42,457 nucleotides of DNA from Oscillospiraceae bacterium (lineage in GTDB: Bacteria > Bacillota > Clostridia > Oscillospirales > Oscillospiraceae): NCBI GenBank assembly GCA_021769865.1, contig JAETSB010000017.1, positions 1 through 42,457 of the forward strand, read 5' to 3'. Every line of letters starts with the position of its first letter. Positions within the stretch are counted from its first letter, which is position 1. Made by a program: the position numbers and the translations under genes. The notes beneath the pieces are model-generated. The model did not search any database and was not told the origin of the DNA. It worked only from the letters and a program-made list of their open reading frames with translations. Of this stretch, positions 31,617 to 39,143 are shown piece after piece.

Positions 31617-32750
31617 ATGAAGAGAGAAAAGACCTCCCTGCTGCGCAACGGCGCGGTCCAGTCTCTGCTGGCGTCCCTGCTGTGCATTCTGCTGGGCCTG
31701 CTGGTGGGCTATATCGCCCTGCTGCTTATCAACCCCGCCGGAGCCAACGGAGCCATTCTGGCCATTGTGGAGAACTTCATGACCTACTCCAAGTCCACGG
31801 CCCAGCTCCGCTATTTCGGCAGCACCCTGGTGAAGACCGCCCCCCTGCTGATGTGCAGTCTCTCCGTGCTCTTCGCCTATAAGGTGGGCCTGTTCAACAT
31901 CGGCGCGGCGGGCCAGTACGTGGTGGGCACCGGCGCGGCGCTGTACTGCGCCCTGGGGCTGAAGCTGCCCTGGTTCCTGTGCCTCATCGCCGCCATCCTG
32001 GCCGGGGCCGCCCTGGGGGCGATTTCCGGCCTGCTGAAGGCCTACTGCAACGTCAACGAGGTCATCTCCTGCATCATGCTGAACTGGATCAGCCTCTACT
32101 CCGTGAACATGCTGCTGACCCTGGTGAAGGAGGAGACCAGCCCCTACACCTACACCCTGGCCAGCACCAATGAGGGGGCCATTCTCCCCTCCCTGGGCCT
32201 GGGGGCCCTGTTCAGCAAGAACCAGTACGTGGGCCTGGCCATCCCCCTGGCGATCCTGACGGCGGTGCTGGTCTGGGTCCTGCTGGAGAAGACCAAGCTG
32301 GGCTATGAGCTGAAGGCCACGGGCTGCAACAAGTTCGCCGCCAAATACTGCGGCATGCGGGAGCGGAAGAACCTGATCCTCACCATGGCCATCGCCGGCG
32401 GGCTCGCCGGCATGGGCGCGGCCATGCTGTTCCTCTCGGGCTTCGAGCAGTGGCAGTGCACCCAGTCCGCCGTCCCCGCCATGGGCTTCAACGGCATCGC
32501 CGCCGCTTTCCTGGGCGGGCTGAACCCCATCGGGGCCATCTTCTCCTCCTATTTCATCCAGCACATCACCAACGGAGGCGCGTATGTGGACAAGACCATG
32601 TACTCCTCCCAGATCTCCGACTTTATCTCCGCGCTGATCATCTACCTCTGCGGCTTCGTCCTCTTCTTCAAGACGGCGCTGAACGCCTGGCTGAACCGCC
32701 GGGACGAGAAAAAGGCCGCGGCCGCTGAGAAAGGAGGCGACGGGAAATGA
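31617..32750 (+). CDS. Nucleoside ABC importer permease 1
   Basis: 377 residues, about nine hydrophobic segments. It belongs to the BPD_transp_2 (RbsC/NupP) family; the family loop GLFNIGAAGQYVVG appears near residue 90. ATG at 31617 is 4 bp after the ATPase stop. Its 3' end overlaps permease 2 by ATGA, so both subunits are made together. The C-terminus is Lys/Ala-rich and cytoplasmic. Confidence 0.9.
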   Translation: MKREKTSLLRNGAVQSLLASLLCILLGLLVGYIALLLINPAGANGAILAIVENFMTYSKSTAQLRYFGSTLVKTAPLLMCSLSVLFAYKVGLFNIGAAGQYVVGTGAALYCALGLKLPWFLCLIAAILAGAALGAISGLLKAYCNVNEVISCIMLNWISLYSVNMLLTLVKEETSPYTYTLASTNEGAILPSLGLGALFSKNQYVGLAIPLAILTAVLVWVLLEKTKLGYELKATGCNKFAAKYCGMRERKNLILTMAIAGGLAGMGAAMLFLSGFEQWQCTQSAVPAMGFNGIAAAFLGGLNPIGAIFSSYFIQHITNGGAYVDKTMYSSQISDFISALIIYLCGFVLFFKTALNAWLNRRDEKKAAAAEKGGDGK

Positions 32751-33688
32751 TCCTGCTGCTGCAATACACGCTGATCTTCGCGTCGGTGCTGCTGCTGGTG
32801 GCCCTGGGCGGCTGCTTCTCCGAGCACTCCGGCGTCATCAACATCGGCCTGGAGGGCATCATGGTCATGGGCGCCCTGGGCGGCGCGCTGATGATGAAGT
32901 TCCTGCCGGACAGCACCCCCGCTTTTGTCATGATTTTGCTGGTGGTGCTGGCCGCCATTGCCTTGGGCGTGATCTACTCCCTGCTGCTGGCGGTGGCCGC
33001 CATCAACTTCAAGGCGGACCAGACCCTGGTGGGCACCGCCATGAACCTGCTGGGCACCGCGGCGGCCACGGTCTTTGTCAAGGCCATGAACACCGCCGAG
33101 AACGTGGACAACGTGTCCTCCACCATCCAGTACATCAACGCGAAAAAAGCCTTCCTGGTAAACATCGGCGGCTTTGAGTTCAACTGGTTCATGCTGCTGG
33201 CGGCGCTGGCGCTGATCGGGTCCTATGTCTCCCTGTACAAGACCCGCTTCGGCCTCCGGCTCATGGCCTGCGGCGAGCATCCCCAGGCGGCGGACAGCGT
33301 GGGCATCAACGTCTACAAGATGCGCTACGCCGGCGTGCTGATCTCCGGCATGCTGGGGGGTCTTGGCGGCATCGTGTACATCACCGCCGGCGTCAGCGAG
33401 TGGAAATTCGAAAACGGCGTGGCGGGCTTCGGCTTCCTGGCCCTGGCCGTCATGATCTTCGGCCAGTGGAAGCCCACCCGCATCGCCCTGGCGGCGCTGC
33501 TGTTCGGCTTCTTCCGGGCCCTGGGCAACGTGTACTCCGGCTTCGATTTCCTGAAGGCCCTGAACCTCCCGGCGGCTATGTACAACATGCTGCCCTACAT
33601 CATCTCCCTGGTGGTGCTGGCCTTTACGTCCAAGAAGTCCCGGGCTCCCAAGGCGGAGGGCGTGCCTTACGATAAAGGGCAGAGATGA
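32747..33688 (+). CDS. Nucleoside ABC importer permease 2
   Basis: 313 residues, BPD_transp_2 family. The family motif SGVINIGLEGIMVMGALGGA is near residue 22-41, and the coupling region reads GEHPQAADSVGINVYKMRY, the typical cytoplasmic loop contacting the ATPase. ATG overlaps the previous stop. It forms the heterodimeric channel with permease 1. A terminator follows at 33735. Confidence 0.9.
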   Translation: MILLLQYTLIFASVLLLVALGGCFSEHSGVINIGLEGIMVMGALGGALMMKFLPDSTPAFVMILLVVLAAIALGVIYSLLLAVAAINFKADQTLVGTAMNLLGTAAATVFVKAMNTAENVDNVSSTIQYINAKKAFLVNIGGFEFNWFMLLAALALIGSYVSLYKTRFGLRLMACGEHPQAADSVGINVYKMRYAGVLISGMLGGLGGIVYITAGVSEWKFENGVAGFGFLALAVMIFGQWKPTRIALAALLFGFFRALGNVYSGFDFLKALNLPAAMYNMLPYIISLVVLAFTSKKSRAPKAEGVPYDKGQR

Positions 33689-33734
33689 TTACCAATTGTT
33701 GAATTTCGCCGAAAGAATACGAAAAGAGCAGAAG

Positions 33735-33767
33735 AAGGTCCCCTGCCGCTGCAGCAGGGGACCTTTT
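33735..33767. terminator. Terminator after the importer operon
   Basis: A 12-bp stem AAGGTCCCCTGC/GCAGGGGACCTT (33735-33746/33754-33765) with a 7-nt loop and TTTT. It also stands downstream of the convergent YlbJ-like gene. Confidence 0.85.
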
Positions 33768-33783
33768 GTCCAGTCAAGAAGAG

Positions 33784-34698
33784 TTAAAACAAAGAGAGGC
33801 TCACCGCCGCCGCCAGCCCTCCCGCCAGCAGGGCCTGGAGGGCCTTCCCGGTCACGTAGGTCCGAAGCCGCAGCCCGCTGCCCTCCAGCACCGCCGCCGT
33901 CTGGCAGAGGATGGAGACGCCTCCCCAGCCCGCGCAGGCCGAGGCCAGGATGAACCCCAGCCGGTCCGCCGTCAGAAGCGGCGTCACGGAGAAGAGCTCC
34001 AAAAACCCCACCAGCCCGGCCCCCAGGGGCCCGCCGAAGCTTGCCAGGGGGCTGGCCAGCACGTAGAAGAACAGGACAAAGCCGCAGACGTAGAGCATGC
34101 TCCCGCAGGCGCTTTTGACCCCCTCCACAAAGGCGGCGGGGAGGGAGGAGGGCTGACAGGGGACTGCCCTTGGCAGGGCTTGCCGTCCCGTGGATTTGCC
34201 GCTTCCCCGGAAGAAAAAGCCCGTCAGCAGGGCCGAGAGCACATGGATGAGCCAGAGATAGACCCCGATCCGGGGGCTGCCGAACACTCCGCCCCCCAGG
34301 ACGCTGAGGAGGAATACCGGATTGGAGTTGTTGCAGAAGCCCAGGAGCCGCTCCGCCTCGTCCACGGTGAGGAGGCCCTTCCTGTGGAGCTCCGCCGCCG
34401 TCCGGGCCCCGATGGGATAGCCCCCCACCAGCCCCAGCAGCAGGGCGGACCCGGCGGGACCGGGGAGGCGGTAGAGGCTCATCAGCCCCGCCAGGCGGGG
34501 GGAGGCCCACTCCCCGAAGCCCATGGACACCAGCATGGTGGACGCCGCCATGAAGGGGAACAGGGCGGGGATCACCGACCGGCCGCAGAGGGCCAGCCCC
34601 GCCGCCGCGGCGGCCCGGACCTCCCCCGCGTCCGCCAGGAACCAGACCAGAAGGCCGCAGAGCAGCAGACAAGCGCCGGTTCGCCACCGGGGTTTCAT
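33784..34698 (-). CDS. YlbJ-like sporulation integral membrane protein
   Basis: 304 residues; ATG at 34698 after GAGGTGAGGCG. It has about eight membrane segments and the nucleoside-recognition/Gate-type repeats (GRSVIPALFPFMAASTMLV, then GLVGGYPIGARTAAEL and SNPVFLLSVLGGGVF) found in YlbJ and SpmA. YlbJ is a mother-cell protein needed for spore resistance in B. subtilis. This protein is about 100 residues shorter than B. subtilis YlbJ. It is divergent from yqfC, another mother-cell gene, across a highly symmetrical 100-bp region. Confidence 0.8.
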   Translation of the reverse strand: MKPRWRTGACLLLCGLLVWFLADAGEVRAAAAAGLALCGRSVIPALFPFMAASTMLVSMGFGEWASPRLAGLMSLYRLPGPAGSALLLGLVGGYPIGARTAAELHRKGLLTVDEAERLLGFCNNSNPVFLLSVLGGGVFGSPRIGVYLWLIHVLSALLTGFFFRGSGKSTGRQALPRAVPCQPSSLPAAFVEGVKSACGSMLYVCGFVLFFYVLASPLASFGGPLGAGLVGFLELFSVTPLLTADRLGFILASACAGWGGVSILCQTAAVLEGSGLRLRTYVTGKALQALLAGGLAAAVSLSLF

Positions 34699-34702
34699 AC
34701 GC

Positions 34703-34795
34703 CTCACCTCGGGGAATTCTATGCGGCGGGGGAGACAATCATGCCGGGACAAGCAGTTTTTCCCGCCCCGCCGCATAGGCTTTTGGCGAGGTGAG
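34703..34795. promoter_or_regulatory. Symmetrical divergent control region, ylbJ-like / yqfC
   Basis: An inner perfect 13-bp inverted repeat (34719-34731/34766-34778) and an outer 8-bp pair CTCACCTC/GAGGTGAG (34703-34710/34788-34795) are centred on the same axis. The outer pair comprises the two ribosome sites. No sigma-A hexamers are evident, in keeping with sigma-E control, but no sigma-E promoter was identified with confidence. Confidence 0.5.
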
Positions 34796-34799
34796 ACTT

Positions 34800-35096
34800 A
34801 TGGAACGCAATCGACGGGACCGGGAGGGCGGCGTACTGGCGGCGGCGGCGGAGCTCTTCGACCTGCCGGCGGATATTGTGGCGGGCCTGCCCCGGCTGGA
34901 AATGGTGGGAAGCCGCCAGTTATACCTGGAGCACCACACCGGCCTGCTGGCCTACACGGAGGAGCAGATCGACGCCAACACCACCGCCGGGGTCCTCCGG
35001 GTGAAGGGGACGAAGCTGACCCTGCTGGCCATGACGGCGGGAGAACTGCGCATCGGCGGGCGGATCGACTCCGTGGAGTGGGTGGGGCCATGCTGA
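34800..35096 (+). CDS. yqfC: Sporulation protein YqfC (YabP/YqfC family)
   Basis: 98 residues; ATG at 34800 preceded by GAGGTG. It has the YabP family pattern LPRLEMVGSRQLYLEHHTGL, then VLRVKGTKLTLLAM and LRIGGRIDSVEW. It is a mother-cell spore-coat/cortex-stage protein in Firmicutes. It overlaps yqfD by 7 bp, as elsewhere in the class. Confidence 0.93.
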   Translation: MERNRRDREGGVLAAAAELFDLPADIVAGLPRLEMVGSRQLYLEHHTGLLAYTEEQIDANTTAGVLRVKGTKLTLLAMTAGELRIGGRIDSVEWVGPC

Positions 35097-36295
35097 CGGG
35101 GCTGGTGAACCGCCTCCGGGGCCAGGTCCGGGTCCGGGCGGAGTGCGCGTTTCCCGAGCGGGTGCTGAACCTCTGCGGGGCCCAGGACCTGGCCTTCTGG
35201 GACCTGGAGTGGGAGTCCCCCACGGCCTTTACCTGCCGCCTGTCCCGGCGGGACTGGAAGCGCCTCCGGGAGGCGGGAAAGAATCTGGACTGCACCTTCG
35301 ACCTGGTGGGTCTGGAGGGCGCGCCTTACTTCCTCCTCCGCTTCCGCCACCGCCAGGCCCTGCTGATCGGGCTGGTGGGCTGCGCCCTGGGGCTGTTCCT
35401 GGGGTCCTTCTTCATCTGGGATTTCCAGGTGGAGGGCAACGAGACCGTCCCCACGGAGCGCATCCTCCGGGCCCTGGAGAAGAACGGCGTGGGGCTGGGG
35501 ACCTTCGGCCTCTCCCTGGACGGGGAGGACATCCGGAACCACGTGCTGCTGGACGTGCCGGAGCTGAGCTGGATCGCCGTCAACGTCTCCGGCTGCCGGG
35601 CGGAGGTCCAGGTCCGGGAGCGGACGGTCCCCCCTGCCGTGGTGGACCGGCGGGAGCCCTGCAACCTGGTGGCCCGGCGGGCGGGGCTGGTGAAAAAGGT
35701 CCAGACCATCGGCGGCGTGGCCTGCGTCATTCCCGGCAGCGCCGTGACGGAGGGGCAGATCCTGATTTCCGGCGTGGAGGACACCGGCACCGTGGGGGCC
35801 CGGGTCCTGGCGGGCCTGGGGAAGGTGGAGGCCCGGACCTGGTACGGCCTTACCGCCTCCATGCCCCTGACGGCCCTGGAAAAGCAGTACACGGGAAAGG
35901 AAAAAACCGGGGTCTCCCTGATTTTTGGGTCCCGGCGGATAAAATTCTTCTCAAACAGTAGCATTGACGGGGCGGAATATGATAAAATAACCAACAGGCA
36001 TCCCCTGAACTTTCTGGGCGTGCCCCTGCCGGTGACGGTGGTGGTGGAAAAATGGCGCTTCTATGAGGCCGTTCCCAGGGTCCAATCCGCCGCCGAGGCG
36101 GAGAAGGCCGCCGAGGCCATCCTCACCGCCCAGCTCCGCGAGATGGTGGAGCCCTACGGCGAGGTGAAGTCCACCCTCTGCTCCACCCGGCAGAAGGGGG
36201 ACGCGCTCATCGTGACGCTGTCGGCGGAGTGCCTGGAGGAGATCGGGGAGACGGCACCAATATATATTACTTCCGAACTGGAAGGCCGGAAGTAA
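35090..36295 (+). CDS. yqfD: Sporulation protein YqfD
   Basis: 401 residues; ATG at 35090 overlaps the end of yqfC. It has an N-terminal cytoplasmic domain (LTGLVNRLRGQVRVRAECAF), one membrane span about 86-104 (LIGLVGCALGLFLGSFFIW) and a large extracytoplasmic part beginning DFQVEGNETVPTERIL, which resembles POTRA-like folds. The family is conserved in endospore formers and is made in the mother cell; its exact biochemical role is not known. A short gap with a GCCG/CGGC hairpin separates it from phoH. Confidence 0.93.
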   Translation: MLTGLVNRLRGQVRVRAECAFPERVLNLCGAQDLAFWDLEWESPTAFTCRLSRRDWKRLREAGKNLDCTFDLVGLEGAPYFLLRFRHRQALLIGLVGCALGLFLGSFFIWDFQVEGNETVPTERILRALEKNGVGLGTFGLSLDGEDIRNHVLLDVPELSWIAVNVSGCRAEVQVRERTVPPAVVDRREPCNLVARRAGLVKKVQTIGGVACVIPGSAVTEGQILISGVEDTGTVGARVLAGLGKVEARTWYGLTASMPLTALEKQYTGKEKTGVSLIFGSRRIKFFSNSSIDGAEYDKITNRHPLNFLGVPLPVTVVVEKWRFYEAVPRVQSAAEAEKAAEAILTAQLREMVEPYGEVKSTLCSTRQKGDALIVTLSAECLEEIGETAPIYITSELEGRK

Positions 36296-36403
36296 TATAT
36301 GCCATGTTTTGCGGTTGCCGTCGTTTACGGCGGCGAGCAAAACGGCTTAAATAACACACGGAAGAAACGGGCTGAAGCCCGCGCAGATACGGGAGTGAAT
36401 TTT

Positions 36404-37384
36404 TTGGAACAAAGGATAAGCATTGAGCGGCTGGAACAGGCCGTGAACCTCTTCGGGTCCTTCGACGAGAACATCCGGCTGTTGGAGCAGGAGTTCTCCG
36501 TCACCGTTGTCAACCGGGAGGGCGAGCTCCGGGTGGAGGGCGAGGCGGAGGATGCGGCCCTGGCCTGCAAGGCCATCCAGGCCCTCCTGACTCTCTCCAG
36601 CCGGGGGGAGCCCATTGCCGAGCAGAATGTCCGGTATGTGGTCAGCATGGTCCGGGCGGGGAAGGAGGAGAAAATCGCCGAGCTCACCGGCGACGTCCTC
36701 TGTATCTCCGCCAAGGGCCGGCCCATCAAGCCCAAGACCATCGGCCAGAAGGACTACATCGCCTCCGTGCTGAAAAACACCGTCACCATCGGCGTGGGCC
36801 CGGCGGGTACGGGGAAGACCTACCTGGCCGTGGCCGCCGCCGTGCAGGCGTTTCGGGACAAGCAGGTGAACCGCATCATCCTCACCCGCCCCGCCGTGGA
36901 GGCCGGAGAGCGGCTGGGCTTCCTGCCCGGCGACCTCCAGTCCAAAGTAGACCCCTACCTCCGGCCCCTGTACGACGCCCTCTTCGACATGCTGGGGGCG
37001 GAGACCTACCAGAAGTACCTGGAGCGGGGCAGCATCGAGGTGGCCCCCCTGGCCTACATGCGGGGCCGGACCCTGGACGACAGCTTCATCATCCTGGACG
37101 AGGCCCAGAACACCAGCCGGGAGCAGATGAAGATGTTCCTCACCCGCCTAGGCTTCGGGTCCAAGATCGTCATCACCGGCGACGCCACCCAGATTGACCT
37201 CCCGGACGGGAAGACCTCCGGCCTGAAGGAGGCCATGCGGGTCCTCAGGAACGTGGAGGGCATCGGCATCTGCGAGCTGACCAACGCTGACGTTGTCCGC
37301 CACGTCATGGTCCAAAGAATTGTACAGGCCTATGAGGACTACGAGAAGCGGGGGGAGCGGAAGGACAGGGGGAAGCGAAAATGA
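36404..37384 (+). CDS. phoH: PhoH-family ATPase
   Basis: 326 residues from TTG at 36404, 8 bp after GGGAG; this gives the usual family length. ATG at 36299 would add 35 unrelated residues and run through a hairpin; GTG at 36395 overlaps the ribosome site. Walker A GPAGTGKT at 132-139, Walker B IILDEAQN, and GDATQIDLP. It is a ring-forming ATPase with links to RNA metabolism, and ybeY, its constant partner, overlaps its stop by ATGA. Confidence 0.92.
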   Translation: MEQRISIERLEQAVNLFGSFDENIRLLEQEFSVTVVNREGELRVEGEAEDAALACKAIQALLTLSSRGEPIAEQNVRYVVSMVRAGKEEKIAELTGDVLCISAKGRPIKPKTIGQKDYIASVLKNTVTIGVGPAGTGKTYLAVAAAVQAFRDKQVNRIILTRPAVEAGERLGFLPGDLQSKVDPYLRPLYDALFDMLGAETYQKYLERGSIEVAPLAYMRGRTLDDSFIILDEAQNTSREQMKMFLTRLGFGSKIVITGDATQIDLPDGKTSGLKEAMRVLRNVEGIGICELTNADVVRHVMVQRIVQAYEDYEKRGERKDRGKRK

Positions 37385-37893
37385 AGCGCCACTATATCCC
37401 CGTCACCGCCGCCGTCCCCGGGGTGAATGAGAGCCGGATCGCCTTCATCCGCAAGGTCATCCGCACGGCCCTGGCGGCCCAGGGGGTGGACTTTCCCTGT
37501 GAGGTGGACGTGCTGGTCACCAATGACGAGGAGATTCGCCAACTGAACCGGGAGACCCGGCAGGTGGACCGGGCCACGGATGTGCTGAGCTTTCCCGCCT
37601 TCGACCTCCGGCCGGGGGAGCTGCCCGGGCCCGAGGATGCGGACCCCGGCACGGGGCTGGTGCCCCTGGGGGACATGATGATCTCCATGGAGCATGTGAC
37701 CGCCCAGGCGAAGGAGTATGGACACTCCAACCGGCGGGAGCTGGGGTATTTGGTGGTGCACTCCGTGCTCCATCTGCTGGGGTATGACCATGTGGATGAG
37801 GGGCCTATGAAGGCCCAGATGAGGGAGAGGGAGGAGGTCATCCTGACGAGGATGGGGCTTTCGGCTCGCCCTTCGGGCGGGGAGAATGGGTGA
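37381..37893 (+). CDS. ybeY: Endoribonuclease YbeY (16S rRNA 3' maturation / quality control)
   Basis: 170 residues. Zinc site HSVLHLLGYDH (HxxxHxxxxxH) with REREE downstream; N-terminal LNRETRQVDRATDVLSFP is typical. It is coupled to phoH. The last ~10 residues (ARPSGGENG) and the stop are encoded inside the hairpin repeat copy 3, whose GCCC/GGGC hairpin starts at about 37868, so the native C-terminus was probably replaced. The usual downstream dgkA and era are absent, which suggests the operon was broken here. Confidence 0.93.
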   Translation: MKRHYIPVTAAVPGVNESRIAFIRKVIRTALAAQGVDFPCEVDVLVTNDEEIRQLNRETRQVDRATDVLSFPAFDLRPGELPGPEDADPGTGLVPLGDMMISMEHVTAQAKEYGHSNRRELGYLVVHSVLHLLGYDHVDEGPMKAQMREREEVILTRMGLSARPSGGENG

Positions 37894-38126
37894 CCAGCGA
37901 TGGCTGGTTCATTGCACCCCCCATTCTCTCTTTTTCTCACCGGAGAAAAAGAGAGAATGCGCCGTGCACGGTGGAAGAGAGAAAAAGACGGGGACGCGTT
38001 ACGGGGGCGCGGCATAGTGCGGACTTCCGGATACGCAAGTCCCTGCCCGCGGCGTAGTGCAAGCGGGGGTTTTGGAGGTCGATGCAAGGCTTGCCCGCCT
38101 CTCCTCGCTGCCGCTAATCCGGCGCT
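37864..38126 (+). repeat. Hairpin intergenic repeat, copy 3
   Basis: Same order as copy 1: GCCC/GGGC hairpin, CCAGC/GCTGG hairpin, 16-bp stem (37923-37938/37943-37958), CCGTGCACGG, and the tail to CCGGCGCT. It lacks the ~100-bp insert of copy 1. The long stem differs from copy 1 by changes on both arms that keep pairing. Confidence 0.8.
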
Positions 38127-38135
38127 GGTCTGTGG

Positions 38136-38157
38136 GGCCTGACCCCTTGGTCAGGCC
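38136..38157. terminator. Hairpin at the end of the 85-residue gene
   Basis: Perfect 9-bp stem GGCCTGACC/GGTCAGGCC around CCTT, overlapping the stop codon of the leftward gene. No T-run, so it may act as an mRNA 3' stabiliser. Confidence 0.5.
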
Positions 38158-38408
38158 ATTTCTCCAGTGCTCCCCCTTCTATCGGTAGAACGCGTCCGGA
38201 GGGAATCGGACAGGCCCTGCCCCGTCCGGAGACCTAAAAGAAAGGCGTGGGCGGCGGTGAATTCCTGGGTCTTGGAGAAGCTGTCCGCAATCGCAGAGGC
38301 AATTTCATCCTCCAGGAGATAAAAGTCCGGTTTATAATCTCCTTGGGGAATGGTATCCAAATGAGGCTTGATGTAGTTGGCGTAAAGCCATTTCATGAAG
38401 TCGGACAT
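38151..38408 (-). CDS. Small protein of unknown function, partner of an XRE regulator
   Basis: 85 residues; ATG at 38408 after AAGGAGCCC. No known family is recognised. It begins MSDFMKWLYANYIKPHLDTI, is mainly helical and acidic to residue 64, and ends with a Ser/Arg/Thr-rich stretch that may be read-through into sequence next to the repeat. A consensus promoter with an overlapping operator lies between it and the divergent XRE gene. It is AT-richer at its 5' end than host genes. Pairing with an XRE gene would suit an element-borne control or toxin-antitoxin-like module; not demonstrated. Confidence 0.65.
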   Translation of the reverse strand: MSDFMKWLYANYIKPHLDTIPQGDYKPDFYLLEDEIASAIADSFSKTQEFTAAHAFLLGLRTGQGLSDSLRTRSTDRRGSTGEMA

Positions 38409-38437
38409 AGAAGGGCTCCTTCCTAAACACTAAATAC

Positions 38438-38477
38438 TTATAGTGCCTAGTATAACACTATAAACTCTATGTGTCAA
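38438..38477 (-). promoter_or_regulatory. Consensus promoter with XRE-type operator
   Basis: On the minus strand TTGACA (38477-38472), 17 bp, TATACT (38454-38449). The inverted repeat TTATAGTG (38438-38445) / CACTATAA (38456-38463) overlaps -10 and spacer, and AACACTAAATACT / AACACTATAAACT form an additional direct repeat (from 38425 and 38454). The divergent XRE protein probably represses here. Confidence 0.7.
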
Positions 38478-38486
38478 GAGGGTATT

Positions 38487-38699
38487 ATGGAAATTATACT
38501 TAAGACGAGAATTCGAGAACTTCGGAAAGAGAAATGCGAGACACAAATACAGGTTGCAAATGCTTTGGGTATTGCAGAATCGCATTATCAGGTATATGAA
38601 AGAGGAGCAAGTCTCCCTAATCTAGAAAATGCCTGGAAGCTGGCGGATCATTTTGGGGTAAGTATTGATTATCTAGTAGGGCGGACAGAGGAGCGATAA
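38487..38699 (+). CDS. Small XRE-family repressor
   Basis: 70 residues; ATG at 38487 after AGAGGG. The whole protein is an HTH_3 domain (RIRELRKEKCETQIQVANAL, recognition helix near ESHYQVYERG) ending VSIDYLVGRTEER, a form common in phage and element repressors. Its codons are AT-rich compared with neighbours, which suggests acquisition. It lies between the two facing hairpin repeats (copies 3 and 4). Confidence 0.85.
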   Translation: MEIILKTRIRELRKEKCETQIQVANALGIAESHYQVYERGASLPNLENAWKLADHFGVSIDYLVGRTEER

Positions 38700-38727
38700 G
38701 GGAAAAAGAAAAAGGCCCGAAGGGCCC

Positions 38728-38865
38728 TTACTTCTTTTTCTCTTTTGGACCGTGCACGGCCCGTTTTCTCTTTTTCTTCTGGAAGAAAAAGAGAAAATGG
38801 GGGGTGCAAAGGACCAGCCATCTTCATGGCTGTTGACTCCCCCGCCCGTCAGGGCGAGCACCAAC
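38728..38865 (-). repeat. Hairpin intergenic repeat, copy 4 (inverted, short)
   Basis: Nearly identical to 4584-4730: CCGTGCACGG, 16-bp stem (38764-38779/38782-38797), GGGGGGTGCA, the CAGCCAT hairpin and CGCCCGTCAGGGCG. It faces copy 3, and together they bracket the XRE/85-residue module. The first toxin-like locus starts right after it. Confidence 0.8.
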
Positions 38866-38873
38866 CCCGTCAT

Positions 38874-38902
38874 TTGACAAAAAGCGCCGCTTCTGGTAGG
38901 AT
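38874..38902 (+). promoter_or_regulatory. Promoter of peptide locus 1
   Basis: TTGACA (38874-38879), 17 bp, TAGGAT (38897-38902) preceded by TGG, an extended -10 element. Predicted RNA start near 38909. Confidence 0.65.
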
Positions 38903-38978
38903 GAACTCCAGAAGGACGCTGTTACATAAAGGCGGTCAGCCCATCTCCTGAGATCTCGGTCGAAAGGAGGTGGTGCGG

Positions 38979-39065
38979 ATGTGGCGAAAGCGGCTGTACA
39001 TGGTACTCCGGTTTCTGATGTGTCTGGCCCTTTGGGCATGGATGCTGACCACAAAAGCGTGCTGA
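38979..39065 (+). CDS. 28-residue hydrophobic peptide, candidate type I toxin
   Basis: ATG at 38979 follows GAAAGGAGG. The peptide starts MWRKRLYM, has one Leu/Met/Trp-rich membrane-spanning stretch and ends TTKAC: basic N-terminus plus single membrane helix, as in many type I toxins. The ribosome site pairs in an 8-bp stem (38941-38948/38966-38973). The 5' leader AAGGACGC...GTTAC...GGTCAGCCC (38912-38942) is complementary to 39115-39141 in the 3' UTR. A convergent antisense RNA starts at about 39143. Toxicity is inferred from architecture only. Confidence 0.6.
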   Translation: MWRKRLYMVLRFLMCLALWAWMLTTKAC

Positions 39066-39143
39066 CTGCCCGGTGGCACGAGCAGTCAGCATAGATTTCT
39101 ATCCTGATTCGTAAGGGCTGACCGTCGGTAACGGCGTCCTTTT
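39052..39143 (-). ncRNA. Predicted antisense RNA (antitoxin) of peptide locus 1
   Basis: Promoter on the minus strand: TTGACA (39177-39172), 16 bp, TATAAT (39155-39150). Terminator: 10-bp stem TGCTGACTGC/GCAGTCAGCA (39060-39069/39082-39091 on plus) followed on the minus strand by CGCTTTTG. The ~90-nt RNA covers the last ~14 nt of the ORF and the 3' UTR. Its first ~30 nt closely resemble the 5' leader of the peptide mRNA. Confidence 0.65.

Noticed and set aside
30039..32564. An 841-codon minus-strand frame opposite the ABC importer
   Set aside because: Same codon-bias shadow effect; no motif, no ribosome site, and well-conserved genes on the plus strand.
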